64,000 nt of DNA from Steromphala cineraria (lineage: Eukaryota > Mollusca > Gastropoda > Trochida > Trochidae): contig OU744720.1 of assembly GCA_916613615.1 (NCBI GenBank), positions 74,985,338-75,049,337 on the forward strand. Direction: 5' to 3'. Both the position numbers and the translations under genes were made by a program. The first letter of the stretch is position 1; the number at the start of each line of letters is the position of its first letter. Under the pieces are notes generated by a model. It worked only from the letters and a program-made list of their open reading frames with translations. It did not search any database and was not told where the DNA came from. This document shows, one piece after another, positions 1-11,300 of the stretch.

Positions 1-1169
1 TCAAGTTTCGTTGAAAAAAACCCTTTTGAGTCTGACGTCGGATTCTATCAGTCACTTAAGAAACGGAAAAGCTGCCGGACCTGATGATATCATAATCGAA
101 ATGATGAAGTGTTCTAAATCTGAAATTATGCCGTTCTTAAAGAAATATTTCAATAGGCTGTTTGAAAATGGAATTTCCCCACGTAGTTGGTCTAGTCCCA
201 CTTCATAAAAAAGGTAATATAAACGATCCAGATAACTACCGCGGTATATCATTAATGAGTATATTGGGGAAAGTGATTTTGATTTTAAATAAGAGATTAT
301 CAAACTGGGCGAATATGCATGAACAAATTCCGGAATCTCAGGCCGAATTTAGAAAGGGATATTCTACAGATCACATATTTACTCTGTATGCAATGATCCA
401 GAAAGCACTGTCAAAACAGAAGCATAAATGGTACATAACTTTTGTAGATTTAAAAAAGCTTTTGACTCTGTTAATCATTTTAAATTATGGCAATGTTTAC
501 TTAAAGCAGGCTTACAGGGGGAAAATTGTCAACATTCTGAAATCAATATATTTTATTATTCGAGCTTGTGTGCGTTGAACAGATGGAGTAACAGATCTCT
601 TTGATTGTCCTTTAGGATTAAGACAAGGTTGCTGCTTAAGTCCAATTCTAATTTCGTTTTTCATTATTGAATTATATCATATCAGTACAGGTGGAAAACA
701 TGGCGTCCAAATATACCCAAGTTTTGTAGAAATACTCGTGTTTCTTTTTGCTGACGATGTAATTTTGGTCTCTTACACTGTAGTCGGTTTACAAAATCAA
801 CTAAATATCTTAGAGAAGTACACTAAAGAATGAAAAGTGTCATTTAACTTAAGTAAAACAGAAATTGTAATATTTAGTAGGGGTTGCCCTGTTGCGGCAA
901 GAGAGTGTTGGTTTTATGATGGCAATTTGATAAATATTTCCAATCATTATTCTTATTTAGGATTTTTGTTTTCACGCAGACTGAATATAAACAATTGCGC
1001 ACAGACTTTAGCTTTACGCGGTAAAAAACTTAAGTACAAGTTGTATCAGTTTTTAGCAAAGATGGAACCATGTCTCAAAATGTATTCTTTAAGATATTTA
1101 ACTCCCAGATACAACCCACTTTATTATATGGTTCTGAAATATAGGGTTTTCAGCGTTTCGTTTGTATAG
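1..1169 (+). pseudogene. Reverse transcriptase domain, frameshifted
   Basis: Translation in switching frames recovers the RT core in order: NGKAAGPDDI near base 60, DNYRGISLMS near 232, the AEFRKGYSTDHIFTL stretch near 345, motif A FVDLKK near 440, LRQGCCLSPIL near 620, and the catalytic FADD at 747-758. A one-base loss near 460 turns the expected AFD of motif A into a frameshift, so the second half of motif A is read in the next frame. Further breaks lie near 165, 578 and 830. From 837 the frame gives the thumb-like region (KTEIVIFSRG, YSYLGFLFSRRL). The intact polymerase would copy the element's RNA at the target site; this copy is dead. Confidence 0.85.
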
Positions 1170-1590
1170 AGAGAGTGTATCTTTTGGCCTGCAAAAAGTT
1201 CCTTGGTGTAGGCTCACAGGCACCTAATTGCATGGTGTATGGTGAATTAGGAAGGTTTCCATTGTACATTAATTCTCAAATACGATGTTTAAGGTTTTGG
1301 TTCAAGATTCTAACTATGCACGAATGACGTCTTCCTAGATTAGCTTATAACATGCTTTTAAGCATACTTGGGCAAGCGATATTAGGAATTTATTATTTTC
1401 TCATAGTTTTGGTTTCATATGGTTGTGCGAGACAATCGGGGACGTTAACAGATTTATTGATGAGTTTCGCCTTCTATAAATAAATGTGTTCAGTAAAGAT
1501 TGGCATTCCACTTAAGATTCAAGTTCACGATATGAATATTACAGGACATTCAAAACCTTACTTCCGCCAGAAAAATATTTATCAATAATA

Positions 1591-1911
1591 ACCCAATATC
1601 ATTTAAGAAAAATGTTAGTAAAATATCGCTTGGGTTTGCTAACTTTGAGGGGAGGAAAACAGCTATCGAGAAAGAAAAAAAATAATTGTCCTTTTTGCAA
1701 CCAAGGATTAGAAAATAAAATGCATTTTACATTTTAATGCCCTTGTTATTTTGAATTAAGACAGAAATACATACCATTCCATTTTCTAGATAAACAACCA
1801 AGGGATGCTTATACTTCTTTATTGCAAACTAATAACGAAGCTATTATTGTTCAATTATCATTGTATTTAAAACATGCATTAGAAAAGAGAGATCTTCTCA
1901 TAAAACAATAA
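1591..1911 (+). pseudogene. Retrotransposon C-terminal Cys/His region
   Basis: One frame gives NNCPFCNQGLENKMHF (TGT at 1687, TGC at 1696), then an in-frame TAA at 1734-1736, then CPCYFELRQKYIPF and a stop at 1909-1911. The C-x2-C...H...C pattern followed by Y..LR..YI is a recurrent C-terminal signature of LINE-type polyproteins, probably a nucleic-acid-binding knuckle. The internal stop confirms decay. Confidence 0.65.
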
Positions 1912-2034
1912 GTAAAACCTTTGGTATTGTAGTAGAATGTTGTTTTATGTAACTATTTATTAGTTAGTTTTCATGTACTATACTGTAACTCTTTCATACA
2001 ATAAACATATTTGACTTTGACTTTTACTTTGACG

Positions 2035-5000
2035 TCGGATCACTCTCATTAGGTATTGACGTCATTAAAGGAGTTCACCTTGAAGGGTTATGATTATGGG
2101 GACAAGCAAATGGTTTCGAGAACATTTTTCAGAAACCAAGAACATTTGATTTGCTGATAAATTCAACGTTTCACCAAATCACTTTTTAATATGAACACGT
2201 CCTTCTGGTTTTGTGTTTTGTTTCTGAATAAATGCAAAAGTTTGAAAAGTAAATCGGATAAAAACAAGAACAAATATTAACCATTTGGGCAATACTGGCA
2301 TCGATGTTAATATAGGGATACTATCATTTACATGAGTAGTAGTATACTGCGATAAATACGACATAGCTTTATTGACAGTTGAAAACAATCAACATCCACA
2401 AAAAACTTAAAAGGAGAGTTACTTTTAGGTAATCATACTGCATCATATCTTCTTTATAATACGTTTTAAGATTAACCATAGTGTTTGGGGATATTATTTA
2501 CGTTAACAACACAGGTAACAGTTACAGATGGATTAGTTTGAAGACATTGACTATCGAAGTTGATGTTGGAGATCTAACTTCGGTTAGTAATAAATGCGAT
2601 TGGTTAATTTTCACCGATTGGGTGTTTGTAATGTTTCCCCATAAATGTCAACATATTTGTTTGGATTAAATAAAACTGAAATACTATCAAAATGTTTCCT
2701 AATGCGTCCTTTTTAATATCCCTCTTCAGTTAGCTTTTCGGATTTGATTATATGGTTGCATTTTACAATATAGAGAAAATTAAACATAACTGGTTGATAG
2801 CTTTTCATCATTTATAGATGCTTATTTCTGGTAGTCATGTTGAAGCTAATCATTTGATATCAATAAATCTGTGAGATTTTGCTTGCCATTTGACCTTTTC
2901 AAGATATCTCTGGTCATTCGGATCGTTGATGTTCGGAAATTGATATCCATAGATCATTGGTAGTCGAAAATACAACCTTAAGTTAAAATGTACAACATAA
3001 ATGTAGTGTTGCTAAATAAAAGGAAACCCACATTGACAAAAAATTTAGGTAAATACTATACTTACATTAATATCTACATAACAAGGCAAATTTGTATATT
3101 TTGGACATTAAAATTTCTTTCCCTTTATTTTAGTAATGTTTGTTCACATTTTCTTGAGGAAATGTGATTGATCCAAATTGTTGGCTTAAAGGAGAATGTT
3201 AGAAAAGAATTTTATATTTCAAAGGAGACAAAACATTTCTCAAAACACATTTTCGTGAAAATTCAAATGAAACGTCGTGTTTAGTTACTAATTGCGGTAT
3301 ATAAACGCGCGCTGTGCCTGAAGGCACATCCCCCCGGCTGACTTCGGAAAGCTTACGGCGTGACGTCATAGTTGTTACTGTTCCAAGCGTGTTCTAGTGA
3401 AGCTTATAGGGAACTACACGTGACGTGGAAGAACTCGCTGTGTATTATGGAATTTCGGACCAACATGGTTTACTTATAAGCATGTTAGAAAAACATTGTT
3501 TTTTATCAGTCTCCACTTTACTTTGTATACCAAATCAAGTTCATATTCGGAATCTTAAATCTTCTACAATGACGTTACTCGAAGTACGAAACTTTATAAC
3601 CAATTTCACTTTGAAATTGGAAGGTTCGAAAATGAAGAGGAAAACTGGTATAACGATTTGAGTTAAGAAGTATCATGTACCATGTAATAATGACGGTGAA
3701 TAAAATGTCTTTTTATGTTATGCTTTAATTTCCATAACAACCGAAAAATTCTGTAAAGCATGAATCTAGATACATCGTCAACTTCGTTGTGCTCTCAAAT
3801 AACAACACGCACACTGTCACAACATTCTTGAAATTTATACATTAATTCTTTATGAAAAACATTAAAGGACTTATTTATTACTGTAAGGTAGACGAATTAC
3901 GCATCTTTATCCATAATGCCATAAAATGAAAAACATTATTGTCACGTTTTGTTATTCATAAAGGTGAACGTCTGATGTTTGTTTAGCGAAGGTCGGGCAC
4001 GGTGAACTAACCTATATCTTTCACCTTATGCCAACACACAGTGCGTGATATTAATCTCTAATATCGTTGCTCTTCGGTCTTAATATGAAACCAATTGAGT
4101 CATTTACAATATTTCACGTTCTGAAGTAGGAGATCATTAAAGACTCATTACTACTAATAAGTAATATCTTCTTGAAATGTCAACATCTTTAATGATGACA
4201 CTAGACGAACCTGAATAAACTCACATAAGTTGACATTCTTTCATTTCAATCTTATGTCTGTTAGAACAACGACCAAGGTACTTGATTGACATTATTATGA
4301 AATATATATAGATATTAATATGTACTCGTTTTCCAAATGTACACGCGACACATGTCACGATGAGAAACATCCATAATATTTTGTTTTTAAATTTGTTTGA
4401 TTCTAACATTGGGTTCTGTTAAAGTATGGTATTACAAAATCGTGGACTGACACTTCAAATCAAACTGTACTATCAGTTTCTCAAAAAAGTATTAGGAGAC
4501 CTAGGCGGTATGTCACATATATTTCATTTCATCAAATATATGGAAGTTTCACAGTCACTGCAACTTTGAGTGACATGGTAAATATGGGTTAAGCATAGAG
4601 GACATAAAAGTACAAGGTCTAATTTCTTTTTTAGAACTTTGATAATATATAGGTATCTTAGATTCATTTTTATATAATTATACATATCGTAATTTTGTTG
4701 ATCCCACTGACAGTATAGAGCAACAGGATTATTTCTATTTTCTTAAAAACAATGTCTCGGTCATCAAGAATTTTCCCAGGCTTTTCAGAGCTTATTCTCA
4801 GTCTGAGAGTATTTAGGCGTAAGAATAGTTTTTGCGAGGATAAGACGGATCAACGTCAAAAGAACTAACACGTATATGTAAAGGGGAGATTAAACACTAA
4901 GTCATGACACTGATACTGTGTGTGAATTTCATTCCATTGACAATATGTAATCCTGTCTGAAAGATGTGTTCAGAATAAAAGTGTAAAAGTTTTTTCCGAT

Positions 5001-5307
5001 AGGTGGACTCGATAAACAAATTTCAATTTTCAAACAAACATGTACATACAAGAACATATAACTGAACATCGACTAAACAGATTGAAAAAAAGGTGTAATA
5101 CCTTTAAAAAAAATCAAATTTCTTTTTTGAAAATCAAAACAAATTTCATGACATATAACTGTACTAATTGTTTTGGGTCATCAAAATAAATTACATTAAA
5201 CATCATTATCGTTTTTAATCAAGTACGACTATGTTTGCATCCAAAAAGAAAGGGACAGAGCACGAGATTTCACGTATGACAAAGTTAATTACGGAGTGTA
5301 AATGTAC
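2035..5307. other. Intron of collagen gene (3' side), no exon seen
   Basis: This AT-rich stretch lies downstream, in minus-strand terms, of the last visible collagen exon. I found no Gly-X-Y coding and no other recognisable domain on either strand. The short ORFs have low-complexity translations. It holds one promoter-like cluster at 3298-3427, listed separately, and a CRE palindrome at 2057-2064. Confidence 0.5.
3298..3427 (+). promoter_or_regulatory. Promoter-like cluster: TATA, hairpin, CRE, E-box
   Basis: TATATAAAC lies at 3298-3306, directly followed by an unusually GC-rich patch. That patch includes a perfect GTGCC-TGAA-GGCAC hairpin (3314-3327), the CRE palindrome TGACGTCA (3361-3368) and CACGTG (3417-3422). 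No convincing ORF follows; the frame at 3425-3661 resembles no known family. It could be the promoter of a noncoding RNA, a captured regulatory fragment or a transposon end. Functional status is inference. Confidence 0.3.
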
Positions 5308-5388
5308 CTGGAGTCCCTGGGAATCCATCCAGTCCATCCTTTCCTGTCGGTCCCATTGGCCCGGGGGGTCCCTTGGGTCCTTGAGGCC
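5308..5388 (-). CDS. Collagen exon, nine Gly-X-Y triplets
   Basis: The minus strand shows a ttttcccag acceptor, an 81-base exon and a gtacat donor. Translation with a split first glycine gives nine perfect triplets, starting [12 protein letters not shown] and ending GFP GTP, with the last base (G) starting the next glycine. It contains the charged triplets GKD and GLD. The exon length is exactly nine times nine bases. It joins in frame to exon 8078-7998. This is the most 3' exon visible in the window. Confidence 0.9.
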
Positions 5389-8300
5389 CTGGGAAAATAT
5401 AGAGCAATATTAGATGTGACACCTAAATATATCGAAGATAATAGATTGAAACAATCTATTTCGAATATATTAAAACAACACAACCCTAATGTTTGTTTCA
5501 TTGGATAACAGTTACATGAACTAATGAGCATACAATTACAATATCTCTAATTTCGTGCAGCGTGTTGAATTATATTCAAAGATGTATCCATTGTACTATG
5601 TAAGTTCCCCTTAACTCCTGAGACTAACTCATCGAATCTTAGGAATGTTAAGTTATGGTTTTATCATTTTGAATCAAATCATGACAAAACTTATGTGAAT
5701 TCCGTTCCCTAAACATCTCTATACCTTTCCTCTCTCGTCTGTCTGCTCTTATGTGGATGATAACATCTGAGTGTTAAATATCTGGATATTCTAGCAGAAC
5801 GTTAAACCCTATTCACTCACTAACTCACTCACTCACTCACTTTATTCACGTAAGAAAGTAAGGTTTTGTATTTTACTAGAATATTTTCATAACTGAATAA
5901 TATAACAGCGAAGAAAAATGTGCGCAGTCATCAAATCCGAAAAGTTCGGACATTGTGAATTATAATAGTTTTTCAAATTAGTAAGCATTTGAATAAGTAA
6001 CGGGTTTCGTATGTTACGCTTAATGACCAGTATCAGAGAAAATGTTCTGCGTCATGAAAAGAAATAATTCCATGCCAAAATAATTGTTACTGGCTCAAAT
6101 GACAACGGATTTAGTTAATAATTAATACAACAACAATATTAAACACGCCCATTACATACTGTTATCTATCATTTGACAGTATGCATCTGATACAGTGGCT
6201 ATAAGCACATTCGATAAATAGTACGATTTAATGATTGAGCATTACATAATGCATCTAGATGTACTTTATAAAATAATCGCGCCATCAATGTGCGTCGCTG
6301 GTCGAAATAAATAGACAAAACCAAGCTTATCACGACACATCTCCACAATAAATGACATTGGTAAAATGGCCTCTGAGAGTTATCAAACATCACCGACATA
6401 AACACTAGCCATTAACTCCAAGGAAAACACATTATCATTTTTTCTCTGGTGTAAGCACACTTCTACTGGAATGGTGTGTGGAGAAGGGTAAATACTGTAT
6501 GATTGAGAAGGATTAACAGCAGCCGGCGGATTGTCTACTCACGACAGCGCCATGTTTTATTCACGTCTCAAATCAGCTCAAATATACAGCCTTATTTCAA
6601 CATGTAGGTTGTAAGACTATTTTGTGAGTGTTACTACATATTTTTTGACATTAAGCCATTATTTTGATTCCATTAAGCGTAACAAGGGCAATGTACTATG
6701 TAACTGGTTTCATAAACCCAAGTTTATATTTTCCCAATAATATCATATCCTGAAATAAACTTATATCCAAATAATAAAATTGCTAATTGTAGTAAACTTC
6801 AAACTTTTCCCGTACATGATTACATTTTAGACGAGAAAAACGATATAATGTTTCAGAAAGAAAATTTAAAATCGAAACTTACAGAAGGGAAATTAACAAA
6901 TTTGAAAACAGTAATAAGTTTAGGACAAACTGATAGTGGGTACTTATGAGTAATCTATAAACGTAAATTGAAAACCCTATAGAATGAAAAACTTGCAGAT
7001 TGAAAATTCTACAAAAATCTAGACGGAAATAAAGAATGAGTGTTAAACTATTTCTAAACGAGATGTTGTAGACTAATGTTAGGATTAGCGGTTCCGATGA
7101 AGGTTATGATAAGTCATATCTTGCCAAGTACAGTACGAGTTCGGTTTTAGGGACAACCTAACATAATGGATTACAGGGCAGATGAAGCCCGTACAATGAA
7201 GTCGCACGGTGCTTTCTAATTATGTCTTGGTACAGAAGCACGTAAATAACTTGCTGTTAACGTTGTGTTCTTATTATTCACTAAAAGATTACATGTAAAT
7301 ATATGTTTTCTGTTTTGGGTGCGTTTCTACTCTTTCCATAAAGATATTAAATAAAACCATATTTTTATTCATATTGTTTCCTTGAACTACTTTAGTCATT
7401 TTTGATACATAAAGAATCTCTCCGAAGTGTCTTCTGGTATCAAATATATCAACATGAGTTGATAAAAGAACTAAACACCCGAGGCTTGAAGGGCTATTCA
7501 TACTTTTATCAAGGAGTGTCGATATATTTGACATCAGAAAACACGAGGGTGATATTCTATTTATCATCCAAATTAATTATTCGTTAGTTTTTCACGAAAA
7601 CTGAAATATCTGAACACAAAACTGACATTTGGCTTCCAGTGTTGTGATGTTATACCATTGTGATGTCATCATGTTTATGACGTCATAGCATTGTGATGTC
7701 ATTACTTGATGATGCAAAGGTATTGTGATGTCATGTAGGTAAAGCCAACATGGCATTGTTAAAAAATCTACTGTCAAAACGATATGTCATAGGAAACATC
7801 GCTTGATCTCATACAAGCGATATATAAACTATATATTTAAACTGGAACCCAGTTTAGGATGATAAAAGTACATAATTAATTAACAAGAAAATAAGGTGTC
7901 ATTAAGCTAAAAGGGCATTTTCAAAGCATGGTAAAATAATCATTTTCAATGATTTAGGATTTTTTCAACTGTTAAGAAGATAGTGCAATGCTCCTACCAA
8001 TAGGTCCCTTCTTTCCCGGGAAACCAAGCAATCCTCTTGCGCCCTTTATTCCTTTGTATCCTTTAGGACCAGGAACACCTGGAAAATAAACAAGTATCAT
8101 TAAAACAAAGAATCTTAGGAAAATTACACAAATGAGATAAGATAATTCTGTAGAATAGTCAAGATCAAAAGATTAGCTAAAAATCGAAAAAAGTGGGCAA
8201 AGTAAATGTATTGCTGAATAAACCTTGAATTACCTGTCAGAATTACTTAAAGTGCGTATTCAGTTAAAATCGAATATCTTTGAAGACATAATTCAAGTAT

Positions 8301-11300
8301 GATTTTTTTTAGATGACCTTCATCCATAGGATACGAGAAGTGAGTAATTATGCAAAAAATGGTATTGGTAAAGAATTATTATTTCCTGAGCCTATTTAAG
8401 TCTTTGACACATGTAGAAAAACATGTAGTTTTGATTGTATTTTTCAATCAAAATAGTTTGTATGAACCTATGAAACGTTAAGCTATGTTCGTATTCATGA
8501 AATACGAGAAGTCATAAAAATATTCACGTTCAAGAGTTAACTGTTTTAAAAAAAAAATAGAACCCTTTAATGATGATTCTAATCCCGAGGGGGAAACCTA
8601 TTTCTTGCATGTATTTCTTTAAGAACATGATAGCTTCACTTTTTTCATTTAAAACAGTGTCAAAATTACTGTCGTCTCAAACAATCAGCGTTAAACATTC
8701 ACACTGTACTCCTTAGTTTGCATAAACGATGCACTTATAGAAATAAAGAAAGCATATCTCTGTAGTCATCCTCTGAACGTTTAGGTTTGAATATTTACAA
8801 CATCCAAATACATATTTTAGTACCTTCACGACGAGTTGAAAGAGCAACAAAATCATTAATATCGATCTTTCTGTGATTTCGATAATAAGTGGACCCAAGA
8901 CTTATGCTTGATTCAAACCCCTCTTAAAATGTGCAAGTCTGCATGCTAACTCAATACACAAGCTTCACCTGCTATCATGCCGCTGCACAATAAAAACCCA
9001 TCTGGGGAGAAAAGAAGAATTTACATAGCGCTTTCTGCCTTATTGTGTGCTCAAGCAGAACATGTGCGCCCAGTAGCAGAAAACAGTTGTAAAGGATGAA
9101 GACAAGGCCTGATATTGACATCCCTGAAGACGTCAAACAGTTTTTGCACTTCCCTTCTAACTGACTTCCGGTATCTCGAAGGACGCGTTTCTTCTCCGTT
9201 CGAGTAATCACGTATTCAACATTAATGTTCTCTAACGTCGATAAATACTCCATCGCAGGAGCATGACTTTATAAAGTACGATAAATGTATTTTGGTCTGG
9301 CTTTAAGTAGCGTTGGAAAAATATGATCCACCAATGCGGAAAATGATATTACATTATGTTATGGCAGGCCTGCTGTGATGTAATGCATGGCCGCTTGAAT
9401 GGGTTGACGCTAGAAATCTCTACCGTGATTTGGCTCTTGGGAAATATACAATGTCTCACATCGCGAGAGTCATAAATAATGTTTAAAGCCAGTCGCATTT
9501 TAAAATTGGTTATCGACAAAACGTATTGTTTTTAGTCAAGGAAGTATAATTGAAAGGACGGATGAAAAAGCATTTTGAAGTCCATCAATAATTGATTCTC
9601 AGATCACCATAGATCCTCTCATCTTTGTGATTATATGTACATGATAAATGTACCATAAACTTATCATTCAGATCGGTTTTGTCATTTCAGAATGTTCCTT
9701 AAACGTTAAACAATGATGCAAGATTAATAAGAATAATGTTTCACAATTTTTACATACATAATTATTGAATTCACTTTTGAAATGATACCCGTGCTTTCCT
9801 ATCAACAAAATTAAACGTTCTAATAGTCTTTCTTAAGCGAAATAAAACTTCTCAGACCGTCTCACAACAACAAGGACTTTAAAGGGAATTCGAAACGGGA
9901 AATTTATAACAGTAGTCTGAAATAATTATACACATTCTCTATATGATAAATATTCGCTGCTTTATTTTAATATTACCCGTCCACCTCTATCATAATTATA
10001 TCTTTATGTAACCACCGATAAGTTGTAGACTTAAGGCTAATAAAGAACTGAATTGACCAAAATGAGACATGTGACTTGTTCAAGTTTGGAACAGACTATA
10101 GTCTAATATCCCATTATTCCCCAATTGGTCATGGTCTCGTTAACCTGAAATCTGAACGCAAGATGTTGCACAAGTGAGGTGCCACTTTCGAAACATTTAT
10201 AACAAGATCAACAGTAGATGATAAGACTTTTGGGATGCAGCTGTACACTTGGTTGTAAGGCATGAGTTGGTGTTGCGTGATGTATTTAATAAACAGTAAG
10301 CCACACGGTGGTTGGATCATTAAACAAAGTTTCATGTTACACTCGGACAGTGTAAGATCAATAGATAAATAATACACTTTGATCAGGAATATATCGATGC
10401 GAATAACAACAATTTACTTTACATAATGAAAAATTAATTTCGAAAAATTACAAATATACACCTGTCTCGAACGAGTCCAATTTAGAAATAAATGGATTTG
10501 TTTTACATGAACTAGACAAATTAATTATTCTCAAGATTCCATTCGCAAATCAAATGGATATTTGAGAAGAAATAGTATTAAAACTATGTATAAAAATTAT
10601 CTCATAAGCAAGAATATGGTCTGACAAAGTTTTGATTCAGCGAAACATTTGGTGTCTAGTTACCGCTGTTAATAAAACTCGTTCGACTGACATAAGCTAA
10701 GACTGTCATGACATAACTTACTTCCAAAGGGCAGGTCAATTATTTTGTATTCTTTTTTTATTTCCAGAATTCATACGTTACATGACAATACAGAAATGTG
10801 TTCCTCTAAAGGAACTGTTATCAAACATGTGATGTTTCATAATTTTATCAATAAACTTTGCTAAACCACCATGATGTTTCAATTCTAAAGTCAAAAAAAT
10901 TCAAGTCTAAAAGATTCATAGATCTAGATTCTGAAATCAAAGGTCATGATATGAACAGAAATCATTATATGTTCTAATGTACATATATATGACAATCTGT
11001 ATTCCCAAATAAACCATGATTCTTCAATTGATTTTGCACCCTTTCGTCTAAAAGATATCTACGTCAATACTCTAAAATCAAACAGCCCACCTCCTTTACA
11101 TACAAACATCCATACAATACATAGAATGAATCTCACCTGGGACTCCATCGATGCCTGGCAGACCGTTAAGACCAGGGGGCCCTGGAGGTCCCGGGGGGCC
11201 GGGCTCACACTTTGGTCCCTTGGGTCCCCTCGGGCCTACATCCCCCCTCTCACCTGTTGTGACATAGGAGTAATGAATTTCTGATTTTTGACAAGCTGAT

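Larger units (their letters stand above)
1..2034 (+). mobile_element. Non-LTR retrotransposon, 3' part, inactive
   Basis: A reverse-transcriptase domain is followed by a C-terminal Cys/His region, a polyadenylation signal (AATAAA at 2000-2005) and a short TTTGAC-repeat tail at about 2010-2032. That order is typical of non-LTR (LINE-type) elements. The element runs off the left edge, so its endonuclease and 5' end are not visible. Several frameshifts and stops interrupt the reading frame, so this copy cannot make a working protein. The clade is unresolved; the conserved C-terminal CPFC...H...C region suggests an endonuclease-bearing lineage (I, Nimb or RTE-like) rather than CR1. Confidence 0.85.

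Noticed and set aside
9290..9500. Possible MITE with ctggctttaa ends and a GCAGGCCTGC palindrome
   Set aside because: Inverted ends are only about ten bases and AT-biased, with no target duplication.
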